A stretch of 64,000 nt of DNA from Flavobacterium sp. UBA2787 (lineage in GTDB: Bacteria; Bacteroidota; Bacteroidia; Flavobacteriales; Flavobacteriaceae), in the NCBI GenBank assembly GCA_002352205.1, contig DEHZ01000005.1, positions 124,001-188,000 of the forward strand, given 5' to 3'. The translations under genes and the position numbers were made by a program. Numbering within the stretch: the stretch's first letter is position 1; each line of letters starts with the position of its first letter. The notes beneath the pieces are model-generated. The model worked only from the letters and a program-made list of their open reading frames with translations. It did not search any database and was not told the origin of the DNA. Shown here one piece after another: positions 1-9,221 of this stretch.

Positions 1-255
1 ATCACTATCAAGGATTTTGCAGAAGAAATTATAAAACTAACAGGAACAAAGCAAAAAGTGGTTTATCTCCCTTTACCAATAAACGATCCTTTACAAAGAC
101 AACCGGATATTACAAAAGCTAGGGAAATACTAGGATGGGAACCAAAAATTTCTCGATCAGAAGGGATGAAAATCACTTATGATTATTTTAAAACCCTTTC
201 AACCGATGAACTTTTAAAAGAAGAACATAAAGACTTCTCAGGATTCATTCATTAA
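1..255 (+). CDS. UDP-glucuronate decarboxylase-type epimerase, C-terminal end (partial)
   Basis: The reading frame is open from the first base of the window, so this is the 3' end of a longer gene. The visible 84 residues carry the usual end of extended short-chain dehydrogenase/epimerases of the UDP-glucuronate decarboxylase type: an LPLPxxDPxxRxPDIxKAxxxLGWEPK stretch in which the sugar nucleotide is bound, followed by a terminal helix. Such enzymes make UDP-xylose or related sugars in the cytoplasm for surface polysaccharide. The sugar transferase starts 4 bases after its stop, consistent with one operon. The NAD-binding half lies outside the window, so the exact substrate cannot be told. 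Confidence 0.8.
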   Translation: MTIKDFAEEIIKLTGTKQKVVYLPLPINDPLQRQPDITKAREILGWEPKISRSEGMKITYDYFKTLSTDELLKEEHKDFSGFIH

Positions 256-258
256 AAA

Positions 259-1626
259 ATGGTAGCAGCTCAAAAAGGAAGATATTCTAAATACATCCGA
301 CCAATAAGTGTTTTGTTAGACTTATTTGTTGTGGTTTTTTTATCTTTACTTTTATTTGAAGAACTACGTGTAGATTTTTTTCTTTTTGAACCGTATTTAA
401 TAATTACTTGGTTAATAATTTCATTTTTTGTAGGTTTTTACGAAGTATATCGGTTTACAACTCCGGTGGAAATACTCTCCAAAATTCTTAAACAATTTGT
501 TGTTTTTTGTTTAGTAATCATAGCTTATTTTCCTTTTGCTAAAGAATCTATTTTTAGCGGAAAAGCCATTGCTATTTTTATGACAATTAGCTTTGTTCTT
601 GTTGTTTTATTAAAGTATTTACTTTTTTACTATCTAAAAAAATATAGAATCATTACTGGTAGCAATTACCGAAATGCCATCATTATTGGCTATACCCAAG
701 AAGCTAAAAACCTAAAAGAGCTTTTTGAAAAGCGAAATGACTACGGATATCGGTTTTTTGGTTATTTTTCAGATAAAAAAACAAACGAAGAAGTAAGAGG
801 AAAAGTAGCAGATATCAAAAACTATGTAATTGAAAATAAAATAGATGAAATTTATTGTTCACTTAATGAAATTACAAATGAACAATTAAAGGATTTAGTT
901 GAATTTGCAGACGAAAATAACATAACAATAAAATTTATTCCGGACACTAAACAAATTTTTTCTAAAAATCTTAAAATTGATTATTACGAAATGTTTCCGG
1001 TTCTTTCTTTGCAACGAACCTTATTGCACGAACCAACAACCAAAGCTTTTAAAAGAGTGTTTGATATATTGTTTTCACTTTTTGTTATTGTTTTTTTGTT
1101 GTCTTGGTTAATGCCAATTTTAGCAATTTTGATTAAATTAGAATCAAAAGGACCTGTTTTCTTTAAACAAGGAAGACCTGGTTTAGATGAAGAAGAATTT
1201 TTTTGTTACAAATTCAGATCAATGCAAATTAATCAAACAACAGAAAGAGAAGCTTCTAAAAATGATCCTAGAGTAACCAAAATAGGCCGTTTCTTAAGAA
1301 AAACCAGTTTAGACGAAATGCCACAATTTTTTAATGTTTTGGTCGGTGATATGTCGGTTGTTGGTCCTCGACCACATCTTTGGTCACAAAATAAAGCCTA
1401 TGGTAATAAGGTAAAAAAATACATGGTTCGTCATTATGTGAAACCGGGAATCACTGGCTTGGCTCAAGTGAAAGGTTTTAGAGGCGAAATTGAAACCGAT
1501 GAAGACATGATTAACCGTATCAAATTTGATGTATTTTACATCGAAAATTGGTCTTTTGTGTTAGATATTAAAATCATCATTCAAACGGTAGTAAACATTT
1601 TTAAAGGAGAAGAAAAAGCATACTAA
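259..1626 (+). CDS. Polyprenyl-phosphate sugar-1-phosphate transferase (exopolysaccharide priming enzyme)
   Basis: A 455-residue membrane protein with about four N-terminal transmembrane segments, a central Rossmann-like CoA-binding-type domain (about 130-250) and a C-terminal bacterial sugar transferase domain entered by one more membrane segment near residue 270. The domain shows the KFRSM motif, the DExPQFxNVLxGDMSxVGPRP motif and a PGITGLAQ segment, which mark enzymes that load the first hexose-1-phosphate onto undecaprenyl phosphate. The ATG lies 4 bases after the upstream stop. Its last 4 bases overlap the end of the convergent glycosyltransferase gene. The sugar transferred cannot be read from sequence. 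Confidence 0.92.
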   Translation: MVAAQKGRYSKYIRPISVLLDLFVVVFLSLLLFEELRVDFFLFEPYLIITWLIISFFVGFYEVYRFTTPVEILSKILKQFVVFCLVIIAYFPFAKESIFSGKAIAIFMTISFVLVVLLKYLLFYYLKKYRIITGSNYRNAIIIGYTQEAKNLKELFEKRNDYGYRFFGYFSDKKTNEEVRGKVADIKNYVIENKIDEIYCSLNEITNEQLKDLVEFADENNITIKFIPDTKQIFSKNLKIDYYEMFPVLSLQRTLLHEPTTKAFKRVFDILFSLFVIVFLLSWLMPILAILIKLESKGPVFFKQGRPGLDEEEFFCYKFRSMQINQTTEREASKNDPRVTKIGRFLRKTSLDEMPQFFNVLVGDMSVVGPRPHLWSQNKAYGNKVKKYMVRHYVKPGITGLAQVKGFRGEIETDEDMINRIKFDVFYIENWSFVLDIKIIIQTVVNIFKGEEKAY

Positions 1627-2807
1627 AAAACTTTTTTTGAAAGTAAATCCGCTATTTGTTTATCTAAATTGAATGAAGTTTTAGAGTTTTGAAATAAATC
1701 AGTTTTCATTTCACTAAAATTCTCTTTTGGCAATTCAGAAATGAGTTCAAGTTCTTTATTTAAAGCTTCATAATCGCCAACAGGTGCAATCCAGCCCATA
1801 TTATTTTCTTTCACAATATCTTCTCCCTCTCCTCCTCCAAAATATAAAACAGGAAAACCCAGCGAACCATATTCAAAAATTTTTGAAGGAACAGATCCGT
1901 AGATTCTCGCTTTTAAAGGAACCAAAGCAATATCAAACGTTGTAAGTTTATTTAACAATTGATTTCTTTCCATCATACCGTGAAAAATGATTTTCTTTTC
2001 CGAATTATTTTTAATGAAATCTTCAATTTGCTTTTTTTCTGCTCCGTCACCAAAAATGTGAAGTTCTATATTTAAATTATTCAATTTTAGCTGTTTGCAC
2101 AATTCAAAAACACCTTGAGCTACGCCTAAAAGTCCCGCATAAAAAATTTTAATCGGTTCATCTGAAGTAGATGATAACGTAAATTCAGATGTTTTGTGGT
2201 CCGGAAAGTTTCGATATAAAAAACAACTTTTTTCAGGGACAATCGATTTCACGTGGTCAATAATTTCTTTTGATTGACCTAAAATCAGTGTAGATTTTCT
2301 ATAAATAAATCGTTCTAAAAAGCACGAAACTTTATGTGACAATGAATTTGCTTTCATCGCTCCCAATTCGATTGCCGCCAATGGCCATAAATCGGAAACA
2401 TTTAAAATGATTTTTTTCGATTTGAATGAAAGTATAAAAACAGAAATAAATGATAACAGTAAAGGTGGTGATTGAACAATTACTTTTTTAGGTGTTTTTT
2501 TTAGCAACAAAAAGAAAAAAAGACAAACTGAAAAAGATAAAATGGAGAAAATTCGAATGATAAAATTTTTACTATTGCTGGGATAAATCCACAATCTTTT
2601 GACATTGATATCTTGACGCATTTCTGTTACTGAAAACTTTCCTTTATATTCAGGAAAAAGCTCTCCTTTTGGGTAATTTCCCAACGGACAGACCACTGTA
2701 ACGTTATACTTATTTTGATTTAATTTTAAAGCCAACTGCTCAATTCGATTAGCAGCAGCCCCTTTTTCCGGCGGATAATAATTGGATATGATTAGGATTT
2801 CTTCCAT
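1623..2807 (-). CDS. Glycosyltransferase family 4 (GT-B fold)
   Basis: A 394-residue predicted glycosyltransferase. The N-terminal half has the NYYPPEKGAAANR entry motif and hydrophobic stretches around residues 85-130 that may dip into the membrane. The C-terminal half has the nucleotide-sugar site pattern FYAGLLG and the GSVPSKIFEYGSLGFPVLYFGGGEGED segment with the acidic EX7E-like pair. It likely adds a sugar to a lipid-linked repeat unit on the cytoplasmic side. It is the last gene of a minus-strand operon; its ATG overlaps the wecB stop by one base. Donor and acceptor are unknown, though WecB upstream suggests a UDP-ManNAc-derived sugar. Confidence 0.85.
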   Translation of the reverse strand: MEEILIISNYYPPEKGAAANRIEQLALKLNQNKYNVTVVCPLGNYPKGELFPEYKGKFSVTEMRQDINVKRLWIYPSNSKNFIIRIFSILSFSVCLFFFLLLKKTPKKVIVQSPPLLLSFISVFILSFKSKKIILNVSDLWPLAAIELGAMKANSLSHKVSCFLERFIYRKSTLILGQSKEIIDHVKSIVPEKSCFLYRNFPDHKTSEFTLSSTSDEPIKIFYAGLLGVAQGVFELCKQLKLNNLNIELHIFGDGAEKKQIEDFIKNNSEKKIIFHGMMERNQLLNKLTTFDIALVPLKARIYGSVPSKIFEYGSLGFPVLYFGGGEGEDIVKENNMGWIAPVGDYEALNKELELISELPKENFSEMKTDLFQNSKTSFNLDKQIADLLSKKVF

Positions 2808-3892
2808 TACTTTTTCAAAAGTATTTCAACAATTCGTTCAGATGCTTTTCCATCCCATAATTCAGGAATTCCCGATTCTTTTTTACCGTTTTTCAAAAAA
2901 TCAGCATACACATTTCTTAATTTTTCGATTGATGTTCCAACCAACGTATTAGTTCCAATTAATTGTGTTTCAGGTCTTTCTGTATTATTTCGTAACGTAA
3001 AACAAGGAATTTTTAAAACCGTTGTTTCTTCAGAAATTCCACCACTATCCGTTATCACCGCAAAACTATTTTTAATCAAAAACATAAAATTCAAATAACC
3101 TTGAGGTTCTACAAATACTATGTTTTTTAAATTCAATTCATAATCGGCCAAAATTGTTTTCGTTCTGGGATGGATTGGAAAAATTATTTTTTTGTCTTCA
3201 GCCATTTCATCAATTCCTTGCAATAAGTCAATCAAGGATGCCGCTTCGTCAACATTGGAAGGTCGATGCAGCGTAAGAACCACATAATTATTCTGTTCCA
3301 ATTGATATTCGTTCCAAAACGAGGGAGCAGAAATTCGGTTGAGATTTTGATATAAAGTGTCAATCATCACATTTCCCACAAAATGAATATGATCAGGGTT
3401 CGCTCCATAAATTTTTAAATTTTCGGTTGCGGTATTTGAAGTTGTAAAAAAATAATCGGTAATGCTGTCTGTTACGATTCTATTAATTTCCTCCGGCATT
3501 GTCATATCTCCGGAACGAATTCCGGCTTCTACGTGACAAACTTTTACATTCATTTTTTTGGCCACAATCGCACAAGCCATTGTTGAATTTACATCGCCAA
3601 CCACCAAAACTAAGTCACACGGGTTTTGAATTAGTTCCTGCTCAAAAGCAACCATTATCGCTGCAGTTTGAACCGCTTGCGAACCGCTTTTTACATCCAA
3701 ATTACAATCAGGTTTTGGAATGTTTAGTTCTTCAAAAAAAGTATCACTTAAATTTTTATCATAATGTTGACCAGTGTGCACCAACCGATGAGAAATGTTT
3801 TTTCCTTCCGATTTTTTCTTTTCAATTGCTCTGATAATAGGTGCAATTTTGATGAAATTAGGTCTCGCACCGGCGATTATTGTAATCTTCAT
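2807..3892 (-). CDS. wecB: UDP-N-acetylglucosamine 2-epimerase (non-hydrolysing)
   Basis: Converts UDP-GlcNAc to UDP-ManNAc in the cytoplasm, feeding surface polysaccharide synthesis. The 361 residues match the full family length and show the expected landmarks in order: GARPNFIKIAPI at the N-terminus, HTGQHYD, GDVNSTMA, HVEAGIRS, PEEINR, HRPSNVD and the C-terminal ITDSGGISEE loop that binds UDP. The start overlaps the upstream ligase-like gene in the 4-base ATGA arrangement, a sign of translational coupling. The gene is part of a three-gene minus-strand operon. Confidence 0.95.
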   Translation of the reverse strand: MKITIIAGARPNFIKIAPIIRAIEKKKSEGKNISHRLVHTGQHYDKNLSDTFFEELNIPKPDCNLDVKSGSQAVQTAAIMVAFEQELIQNPCDLVLVVGDVNSTMACAIVAKKMNVKVCHVEAGIRSGDMTMPEEINRIVTDSITDYFFTTSNTATENLKIYGANPDHIHFVGNVMIDTLYQNLNRISAPSFWNEYQLEQNNYVVLTLHRPSNVDEAASLIDLLQGIDEMAEDKKIIFPIHPRTKTILADYELNLKNIVFVEPQGYLNFMFLIKNSFAVITDSGGISEETTVLKIPCFTLRNNTERPETQLIGTNTLVGTSIEKLRNVYADFLKNGKKESGIPELWDGKASERIVEILLKK

Positions 3893-5220
3893 AAATTCTG
3901 ATTTACGAGTGATTTGAATTGTTTTAATTTTCCGCTTTTGCTGCGTTGCAATTTTTCTTTTCGAATAAAGGTAAATGTCAAACCTTCTTCAAGATAATCG
4001 GTTAATTTTCTTTCGAAATAGACTATTCTTTCCTTAGATAGTGGCTTTTCACTAACATATTCAATCTCAAAAACATTTTTTTCTGTTTGGGTAATAACAA
4101 ATTCTTTCAAATTTCCGTCTTCTTCCATCACGGTCTTTGTAATGGAATAAAAAGTCATTCCCGGAGCCTTCTTTCCACTAGGTAAAAAAGCAAAATCATT
4201 TGTTCTCCCGGTTAATTTTTTTAAAATTATTTTTTTGGAAGATTTTTTTTCAAGAATACCAATATCGCCAATTTTATAACGAATAAACGGATGAGCCTTG
4301 TTGTACAAAGAAGTCACAACGATATTTCCTTCTTCTCCAAATGGTACCGGATTATTTTGATCATCTAAAATTTCTACAAACAGATTTTCATTATTTACAA
4401 TCCATTCATCTTCCTTATTTTGAAAAGCAATGATGTCAAGTTCAGAAGCACCATATTCGTTTACGACAGGAACACCAAGTTGCTTTTCTAATAAAATTTT
4501 ATCATCATCAAAAAGCATTTCCGAAGTAACAATACAAACTTTTAAAGTAGGACAAATAGTTTTTAAAACGATACTTTCTTTTTCTAAATATTTAGCCATC
4601 ATCACAATAGAACTAGTATAACCATTGATGTAATGAAATTTTTTTGATTTAAAAGTAGCTACAAATTTTGCCAATGCTTCATCCGATAAATCAAAAATGG
4701 GAAGACGGTATCGATTACTTAAAAAATCTTTTAATTTAACTTTATACTTATTCAAAAACTCCAAAGGATAGCCATAAAATCGTGCTTGATAAGCTTTGTT
4801 CAAATCTAAACCATACCAACCAAAACGATGATAAATTGAACTCCAAACCAAGGCATGACAGAATTTATCTTTAGCAAAATCAAACGGATCGCCACTTGAA
4901 CCGGAAGTTCGATTTATGTAAACATTTTTGATGTTGTAATCAGAAGATAATCTTTCAGAAAGCGGTTTTTGAAAATCAGTTTTGGTTAAAACGGGTAAAT
5001 CTTCCCAATTTTCCAACTTAAAATCAACGCTTTTATTTTTTACTAAATTTTGATAAAATATATTTTTGGACAAATGATAGGATACAATTTCTATCCTTTT
5101 TTGATTTGTAAAAGCCTCAAATTCATTTTCTGGAGTAGCAACAATCGTATTAAAATAAGCTTTTGCTTTTTCTAACGGAAAACCATTTAATTTAAGAGAT
5201 AAATCAAGAATATTAAACAC
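3889..5220 (-). CDS. CapK/phenylacetate-CoA ligase-like adenylate-forming protein
   Basis: A 443-residue member of the acyl-adenylating superfamily branch that includes phenylacetate-CoA ligase and CapK of capsule loci. It has the INRTSGSSGDP phosphate loop, an NEYGASE motif that contacts the adenylate, RYKIGDIG, and a C-terminal RSKSGKLKQF motif carrying the expected lysine. Members in polysaccharide loci are thought to activate an acyl or amino acid group added to a sugar; that role is inferred here from wecB and the glycosyltransferase downstream. The start codon is GTG; a good promoter lies 17 bases upstream. It is first in its operon. Confidence 0.8.
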   Translation of the reverse strand: MFNILDLSLKLNGFPLEKAKAYFNTIVATPENEFEAFTNQKRIEIVSYHLSKNIFYQNLVKNKSVDFKLENWEDLPVLTKTDFQKPLSERLSSDYNIKNVYINRTSGSSGDPFDFAKDKFCHALVWSSIYHRFGWYGLDLNKAYQARFYGYPLEFLNKYKVKLKDFLSNRYRLPIFDLSDEALAKFVATFKSKKFHYINGYTSSIVMMAKYLEKESIVLKTICPTLKVCIVTSEMLFDDDKILLEKQLGVPVVNEYGASELDIIAFQNKEDEWIVNNENLFVEILDDQNNPVPFGEEGNIVVTSLYNKAHPFIRYKIGDIGILEKKSSKKIILKKLTGRTNDFAFLPSGKKAPGMTFYSITKTVMEEDGNLKEFVITQTEKNVFEIEYVSEKPLSKERIVYFERKLTDYLEEGLTFTFIRKEKLQRSKSGKLKQFKSLVNQNL

Positions 5221-5236
5221 TGTAAACTATTTTGTT

Positions 5237-5269
5237 CAAAAATAGCAAAACCATCAACCGAAAACCAAA
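5237..5269 (-). promoter_or_regulatory. Bacteroidetes-type promoter of the minus-strand polysaccharide operon
   Basis: Read on the minus strand there is a -33 word TTTG (5269-5266), a 21-base spacer and a -7 word TATTTTTG (5244-5237). This fits the TTTG/TAnnTTTG pattern of Bacteroidetes housekeeping promoters. It would start transcription shortly before the GTG at 5220. Confidence 0.6.
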
Positions 5270-5318
5270 ATTGGACACATTTTTTGCCACTTCGTTTTAA
5301 CTTCTGTTCAAAACGAGT

Positions 5319-5326
5319 TATTTTTG
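5319..5326 (+). promoter_or_regulatory. -7 promoter element of purD
   Basis: The word TATTTTTG matches TAnnTTTG and lies 43 bases before the purD ATG. No clear -33 TTG is seen at the best spacing. Confidence 0.5.
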
Positions 5327-5369
5327 CACAACTAAAACTGAATTTGTTCAGCTCAAACAACAACACAAC

Positions 5370-6641
5370 ATGACAATTTTACTTCTTGGATCGGGCGGTC
5401 GCGAACATGCGTTGGCTTGGAAAATGCTTCAAAGCTCAAAATGCTCCAAACTTTTTGTGGCACCCGGAAATGCGGGCACGGCTTCAATTGCAACAAATGT
5501 TTCAATGCAACCAACTGATTTTGAATCGATTAAAAAGTTTGTATTAGAAGAAAAAATTGAAATGGTTGTCGTTGGTCCGGAAGATCCATTAGTAGCAGGT
5601 ATTTTCGATTTCTTTAAAAACGATGATGATTTAAAATTAGTTCCGGTTATTGGTCCATCACAAGAAGGAGCAAAATTGGAAGGAAGTAAAGAATATGCCA
5701 AAGAATTTCTAATCAAACATAAAATTCCAACTGCGGCTTATGATAGTTTCACTGCTTCAACAGTTGAAAATGGATGTAAATTTTTAGAAACTTTATCGCC
5801 ACCTTATGTTTTAAAAGCAGATGGTTTAGCGGCCGGAAAAGGAGTTGTGATTTTAAATGATTTGGACGAAGCGAAAACCGAATTGCGAAATATGTTGGTG
5901 CATCAAAAATTTGGAAACGCAAGTTCAAAAGTCGTTATCGAAGAATTTTTAGACGGAATCGAACTAAGTTGTTTCGTTTTAACCGATGGCAAAAATTATA
6001 AAATTCTTCCCACAGCCAAAGATTATAAACGAATTGGCGAAGGCGATACAGGTTTAAATACAGGCGGAATGGGAGCCGTTTCGCCCGTTCCTTTTGCAGA
6101 CGCTGTGTTGATGGAAAAAATCGAAACACGTATCGTTAAACCAACAATAGAAGGTCTTCAAAAAGACGGAATCGAATACAAAGGTTTTGTTTTTATCGGT
6201 TTAATTAATGTGAAAGGCGAACCAATGGTGATTGAATACAATGTTCGAATGGGCGATCCGGAAACCGAAGTGGTTATGCCAAGAATAAAATCAGATTTAG
6301 TTGAATTGTTTTTGGCCGTAGCCAACGAAAAATTAGACGAAGTTTCAGTTGAAATCGATTCTAGAAGTGCCACAACAATTATGGTCGTTTCAGGTGGTTA
6401 TCCCGAAGATTTTCAAAAAGGTAAAACCATTACCGGAATTGAAAATGTGCAAGATTCCATCGTTTTTCATGCCGGAACAAAATTTGATAATGGGAATATC
6501 GTTTCAAACGGAGGTCGTGTTCTAGCAATAACTTCCTATGGTAATGATTTTAATGAAGCCATAAAAAAATCTTACCAAAGTATAGAAAAACTACATTTTG
6601 ATAAGATGTATTATAGAAAAGATATCGGGTTTGATCTTTAA
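5370..6641 (+). CDS. purD: Phosphoribosylamine-glycine ligase (GAR synthetase)
   Basis: Catalyses the second step of purine synthesis, joining glycine to phosphoribosylamine with ATP. The 423 residues are full length. Visible landmarks are GSGGREHALAWK at the N-terminus, VVGPEDPLVAGI, the ATP-grasp lid VLKADGLAAGKGVVI, NTGGMGAVSP and the metal/ATP site NVRMGDPETEV, followed by the C-terminal ATP-grasp subdomain with GGYP. It stands alone: the gene upstream diverges and the small gene downstream converges. The start is the only plausible ATG and follows a TATTTTTG promoter word. Confidence 0.97.
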   Translation: MTILLLGSGGREHALAWKMLQSSKCSKLFVAPGNAGTASIATNVSMQPTDFESIKKFVLEEKIEMVVVGPEDPLVAGIFDFFKNDDDLKLVPVIGPSQEGAKLEGSKEYAKEFLIKHKIPTAAYDSFTASTVENGCKFLETLSPPYVLKADGLAAGKGVVILNDLDEAKTELRNMLVHQKFGNASSKVVIEEFLDGIELSCFVLTDGKNYKILPTAKDYKRIGEGDTGLNTGGMGAVSPVPFADAVLMEKIETRIVKPTIEGLQKDGIEYKGFVFIGLINVKGEPMVIEYNVRMGDPETEVVMPRIKSDLVELFLAVANEKLDEVSVEIDSRSATTIMVVSGGYPEDFQKGKTITGIENVQDSIVFHAGTKFDNGNIVSNGGRVLAITSYGNDFNEAIKKSYQSIEKLHFDKMYYRKDIGFDL

Positions 6642-6669
6642 AAAAATAAGAATTTACAAATTTTAACTC

Positions 6670-6900
6670 CTATTTAAAAAAAGAATGAGCCGTTGTATCT
6701 TGGTTTTCTTCGTTGTTGTCTTTGTGAATTTTTAATTGTTTTGCCCAGTAAACTAAAGCAACAAAACAAATAATCATGAATAAAAAGTTAATGATGTTTG
6801 CACCAAACCAACTTGATAATTCTAATCCTCTCAAAGCGTCCAATGGAGCAAAAAGTATATCAACAAACAAATATTGAATTCCTTCAAAAAAGTCTTTCAT
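6670..6900 (-). CDS. Small membrane protein, DUF6341-like
   Basis: A 76-residue protein beginning MKDFFEGIQYLF with one strong membrane segment (about 33-52) and a short charged tail with an EENQDTTAHSF motif. I recognise it as a small family conserved in flavobacteria beside the DUF6427 and upp genes; it has sometimes been mislabelled as uracil phosphoribosyltransferase because of that neighbourhood. A longer frame from a GTG at 6927 exists, but the promoter word TACTTTTG lies at 6934-6927, so a transcript could not include that start; the ATG at 6900 is preferred. Function unknown. Confidence 0.7.
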   Translation of the reverse strand: MKDFFEGIQYLFVDILFAPLDALRGLELSSWFGANIINFLFMIICFVALVYWAKQLKIHKDNNEENQDTTAHSFFK

Positions 6901-6926
6901 GGGATAAAGTATTATATTTACAGTCA

Positions 6927-6934
6927 CAAAAGTA
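6927..6934 (-). promoter_or_regulatory. -7 promoter element of the DUF6341-like gene
   Basis: On the minus strand the word TACTTTTG fits TAnnTTTG and lies 26 bases before the chosen ATG at 6900. It decides against the upstream GTG start. Confidence 0.5.
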
Positions 6935-6946
6935 TAAAATATCCTT

Positions 6947-7888
6947 ATGATTGCAAGCGTTTTTAGTAAATCAAGACCATTTAATTATATTTTAGTTACC
7001 GTTTTATTGGTTTTGTGTTATTTTATCTATCAATTTCAATCTGCCGGAACTGCTTCTGGTGCTTCTTTTTCATGGTTTGAAGTTATTCAAAAGGGTGTGA
7101 TTTTATTACTTTTAGTTGCTTCACTTTTTATCACAAATTTTATCGCAAAACGAAACGGATTAAGCAAAGACAATAGTTATTCGGCACTCTTTTTCGTTTC
7201 ATTTCTGTTATTTATTCCTTCTGCGTTTGATAACTTCAAGATCGTACTATCATCTTTTTTTATTTTACTAGCCATGCGAAGGTTGATTTCGATGAAATCA
7301 TTACTCACTCCAAAAGAAAAAATATTCGATGCTTCGCTGTGGATTTTCATAGCCGCATTGTTTCATTTTTGGAGTATTTTGTTCATTTTTATAGTTTTTG
7401 TTTCCATTATTTTCCACGTTTCAGGCGATTATCGAAATTGGGTACTACCGTTTATCGCTTTTTTTACGGTGGGAATTCTTTTTATATTCTTTTCGTTATT
7501 AATTGATAAAGAATGGTTAGATGTGGTGTGGAATCAAACAGGAACTGATTTTGAATTTTATTATTTAGAAAAATCAGCAAGCAACGCAGCCTTGGTTTTG
7601 TATGCACTTTTTTCAGTAGTTTTTTTACTTTCAATGATTTTCACCATGTCTAAACGCCCAATAATTATGTTGGCATCCTATAAAAAAGTGATTTTTATCT
7701 CTTTAATAAGTGTGCTGATTTATATAATTTCTCCCGAAAAGTCTAATTCATTACTTCTTTTTGGATTGATGCCAATTTCAGTTTTGGCAACAGGATTTAT
7801 TGAAATTAATAAAGATTCGGTTTTAAAAGAAATTGTGACTGCAACTGTTTTAGCTTGTGGTGTTCTGCTTTTTATTTTCCAACTATAA
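6947..7888 (+). CDS. Polytopic membrane protein, DUF6427-like
   Basis: A 313-residue very hydrophobic protein with roughly eight to ten predicted membrane segments and short loops (a basic one around AKRNGLSKDN, a longer one with PKEKIFD). I recognise the pattern and its position between the DUF6341-like gene and upp as the flavobacterial DUF6427 family. No catalytic motif is visible and no function is known to me. It runs away from the small gene before it, and its last 6 bases overlap the end of the convergent upp gene. Confidence 0.65.
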   Translation: MIASVFSKSRPFNYILVTVLLVLCYFIYQFQSAGTASGASFSWFEVIQKGVILLLLVASLFITNFIAKRNGLSKDNSYSALFFVSFLLFIPSAFDNFKIVLSSFFILLAMRRLISMKSLLTPKEKIFDASLWIFIAALFHFWSILFIFIVFVSIIFHVSGDYRNWVLPFIAFFTVGILFIFFSLLIDKEWLDVVWNQTGTDFEFYYLEKSASNAALVLYALFSVVFLLSMIFTMSKRPIIMLASYKKVIFISLISVLIYIISPEKSNSLLLFGLMPISVLATGFIEINKDSVLKEIVTATVLACGVLLFIFQL

Positions 7889-8536
7889 TTTTACGCCATA
7901 AGCCAAATCGCCCGCATCACCTAGACCGGGAACGATGTAATTTTTCTCATTTAATTTCTGATCCAAAGCCGCAACCCACAAATGACAATTGGCAGGAAGA
8001 TTTTTTTCTAGATAAGCAATGCCTTCAGGAGCAGCAATGACGACCGCAATATGAATTTCTTTCGGTTTTTGTTCCAAATGCAATTTATTCAAAACCGCCA
8101 CAATCGATTGACCGGTGGCTAACATTGGATCAATTAAAATTAATGTCTTATTTTCAAAAGAAGGTGCGGCTTGGTATTCAACCAAAATATCAAAATAGTC
8201 ATCATTGTTCGGATGATGACGATAAGCCGATACAAAACCGTTTTCGGCATTATCAAAAATATTCATAAAACCGGTGTGCAACGCCAAACCTGCTCTCAAA
8301 ATGGAGCATAAAACCACATGATCTTCTAAAGCGGTTGTTTTCTTGATGCCAAGTGGCGTTTGTACTTCAATATCAATATAAGGAAGAGTTTTACTCAACT
8401 CATACGCCATGATTTCGCCAATTCGTTCAATATTTTTTCGGAAACGCATACTGTCGTTTTGCACGGAAACATCACGAATTTGTGCCAAAAAATGATTAAG
8501 AATGCTATTTTGTTCCGAAATATAATGAAGGTGCAT
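7883..8536 (-). CDS. upp: Uracil phosphoribosyltransferase
   Basis: Salvages uracil by making UMP from uracil and PRPP. The 217-residue protein has the LRAGLALHTGF region, the SAYRH segment, the PRPP loop LIDPMLATGQSIVAVLNKL, and a C-terminal PGLGDAGDLAYG motif that contacts uracil. Length and motif order are normal for the family. The 3' end overlaps the convergent membrane-protein gene by 6 bases. Confidence 0.96.
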   Translation of the reverse strand: MHLHYISEQNSILNHFLAQIRDVSVQNDSMRFRKNIERIGEIMAYELSKTLPYIDIEVQTPLGIKKTTALEDHVVLCSILRAGLALHTGFMNIFDNAENGFVSAYRHHPNNDDYFDILVEYQAAPSFENKTLILIDPMLATGQSIVAVLNKLHLEQKPKEIHIAVVIAAPEGIAYLEKNLPANCHLWVAALDQKLNEKNYIVPGLGDAGDLAYGVKL

Positions 8537-8559
8537 AAACGTTTTAGTTTTGAATTAGT

Positions 8560-8586
8560 TTGATAAAGGTATAAAAAGTATATTTG
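8560..8586 (+). promoter_or_regulatory. Promoter of the DUF4254 gene
   Basis: A TTG at 8560-8562 and a perfect TAnnTTTG word, TATATTTG, at 8579-8586 with a 16-base spacer. The ATG follows 19 bases later. Confidence 0.5.
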
Positions 8587-8605
8587 TATTTTAAAATTTA
8601 ATAGT

Positions 8606-9211
8606 ATGTTTTCACAACTTGCCTTTTCTGTTTTTGAACAAAGTATAGCCGATTATCACTTGCATGATAATGTATATCAACCGGTTAACAACCCCTATCC
8701 AAAGGATAAAATCGAGCATTTATTATATGCAAAAAATTGGGTTGACACGGTGCAATGGCATTTTGAAGATATTATCCGTGATCCGCAAATTGATCCGGTA
8801 GCTGCTTTGGATTTAAAACGAAAAATTGACGCTTCCAATCAAGTTCGTACTGATATGGTGGAATATATTGATAGTTATTTTCTTCAAAAATACAGTTCTG
8901 TTTCGGTTAAACCGGAAGCAAAAATCAATACCGAAAGTCCTGCTTGGGCAATCGATAGACTTTCTATTTTGGCTTTAAAAATTTATCACATGAGCGAAGA
9001 AGCTAATAGAATTGAAGCTTCCGCAGAACACAGAGCCAAATGTCAAGAAAAATTAAACATTTTATTGGAACAAAAAAGCGATATGTTTTCGTCCATTGAT
9101 CAATTGTTGAAAGACATCGAAAGCGGTGATAAATTCATGAAAGTGTACAAACAAATGAAAATGTACAATGATGAAGAATTGAATCCGGTTTTGTATCAAA
9201 ATAAAAAATAG
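8606..9211 (+). CDS. DUF4254 domain protein
   Basis: A 201-residue, mostly helical, soluble protein whose N-terminal region (AxSxFEQSIADYHLHD, then KDKIEHLLYAKNWVDTVQWHFEDIIRDP) I recognise as the DUF4254 family of Bacteroidetes. It has no signal peptide or membrane segment. It lies 10 bases upstream of a heptosyltransferase-like gene and is probably co-transcribed with it, so a role connected with lipopolysaccharide is possible but unproven. Confidence 0.7.
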   Translation: MFSQLAFSVFEQSIADYHLHDNVYQPVNNPYPKDKIEHLLYAKNWVDTVQWHFEDIIRDPQIDPVAALDLKRKIDASNQVRTDMVEYIDSYFLQKYSSVSVKPEAKINTESPAWAIDRLSILALKIYHMSEEANRIEASAEHRAKCQEKLNILLEQKSDMFSSIDQLLKDIESGDKFMKVYKQMKMYNDEELNPVLYQNKK

Positions 9212-9221
9212 TCATCAATTG

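Noticed and set aside
5429-5716. Minus-strand frame inside purD
   Set aside because: Antisense shadow of a strongly conserved gene.
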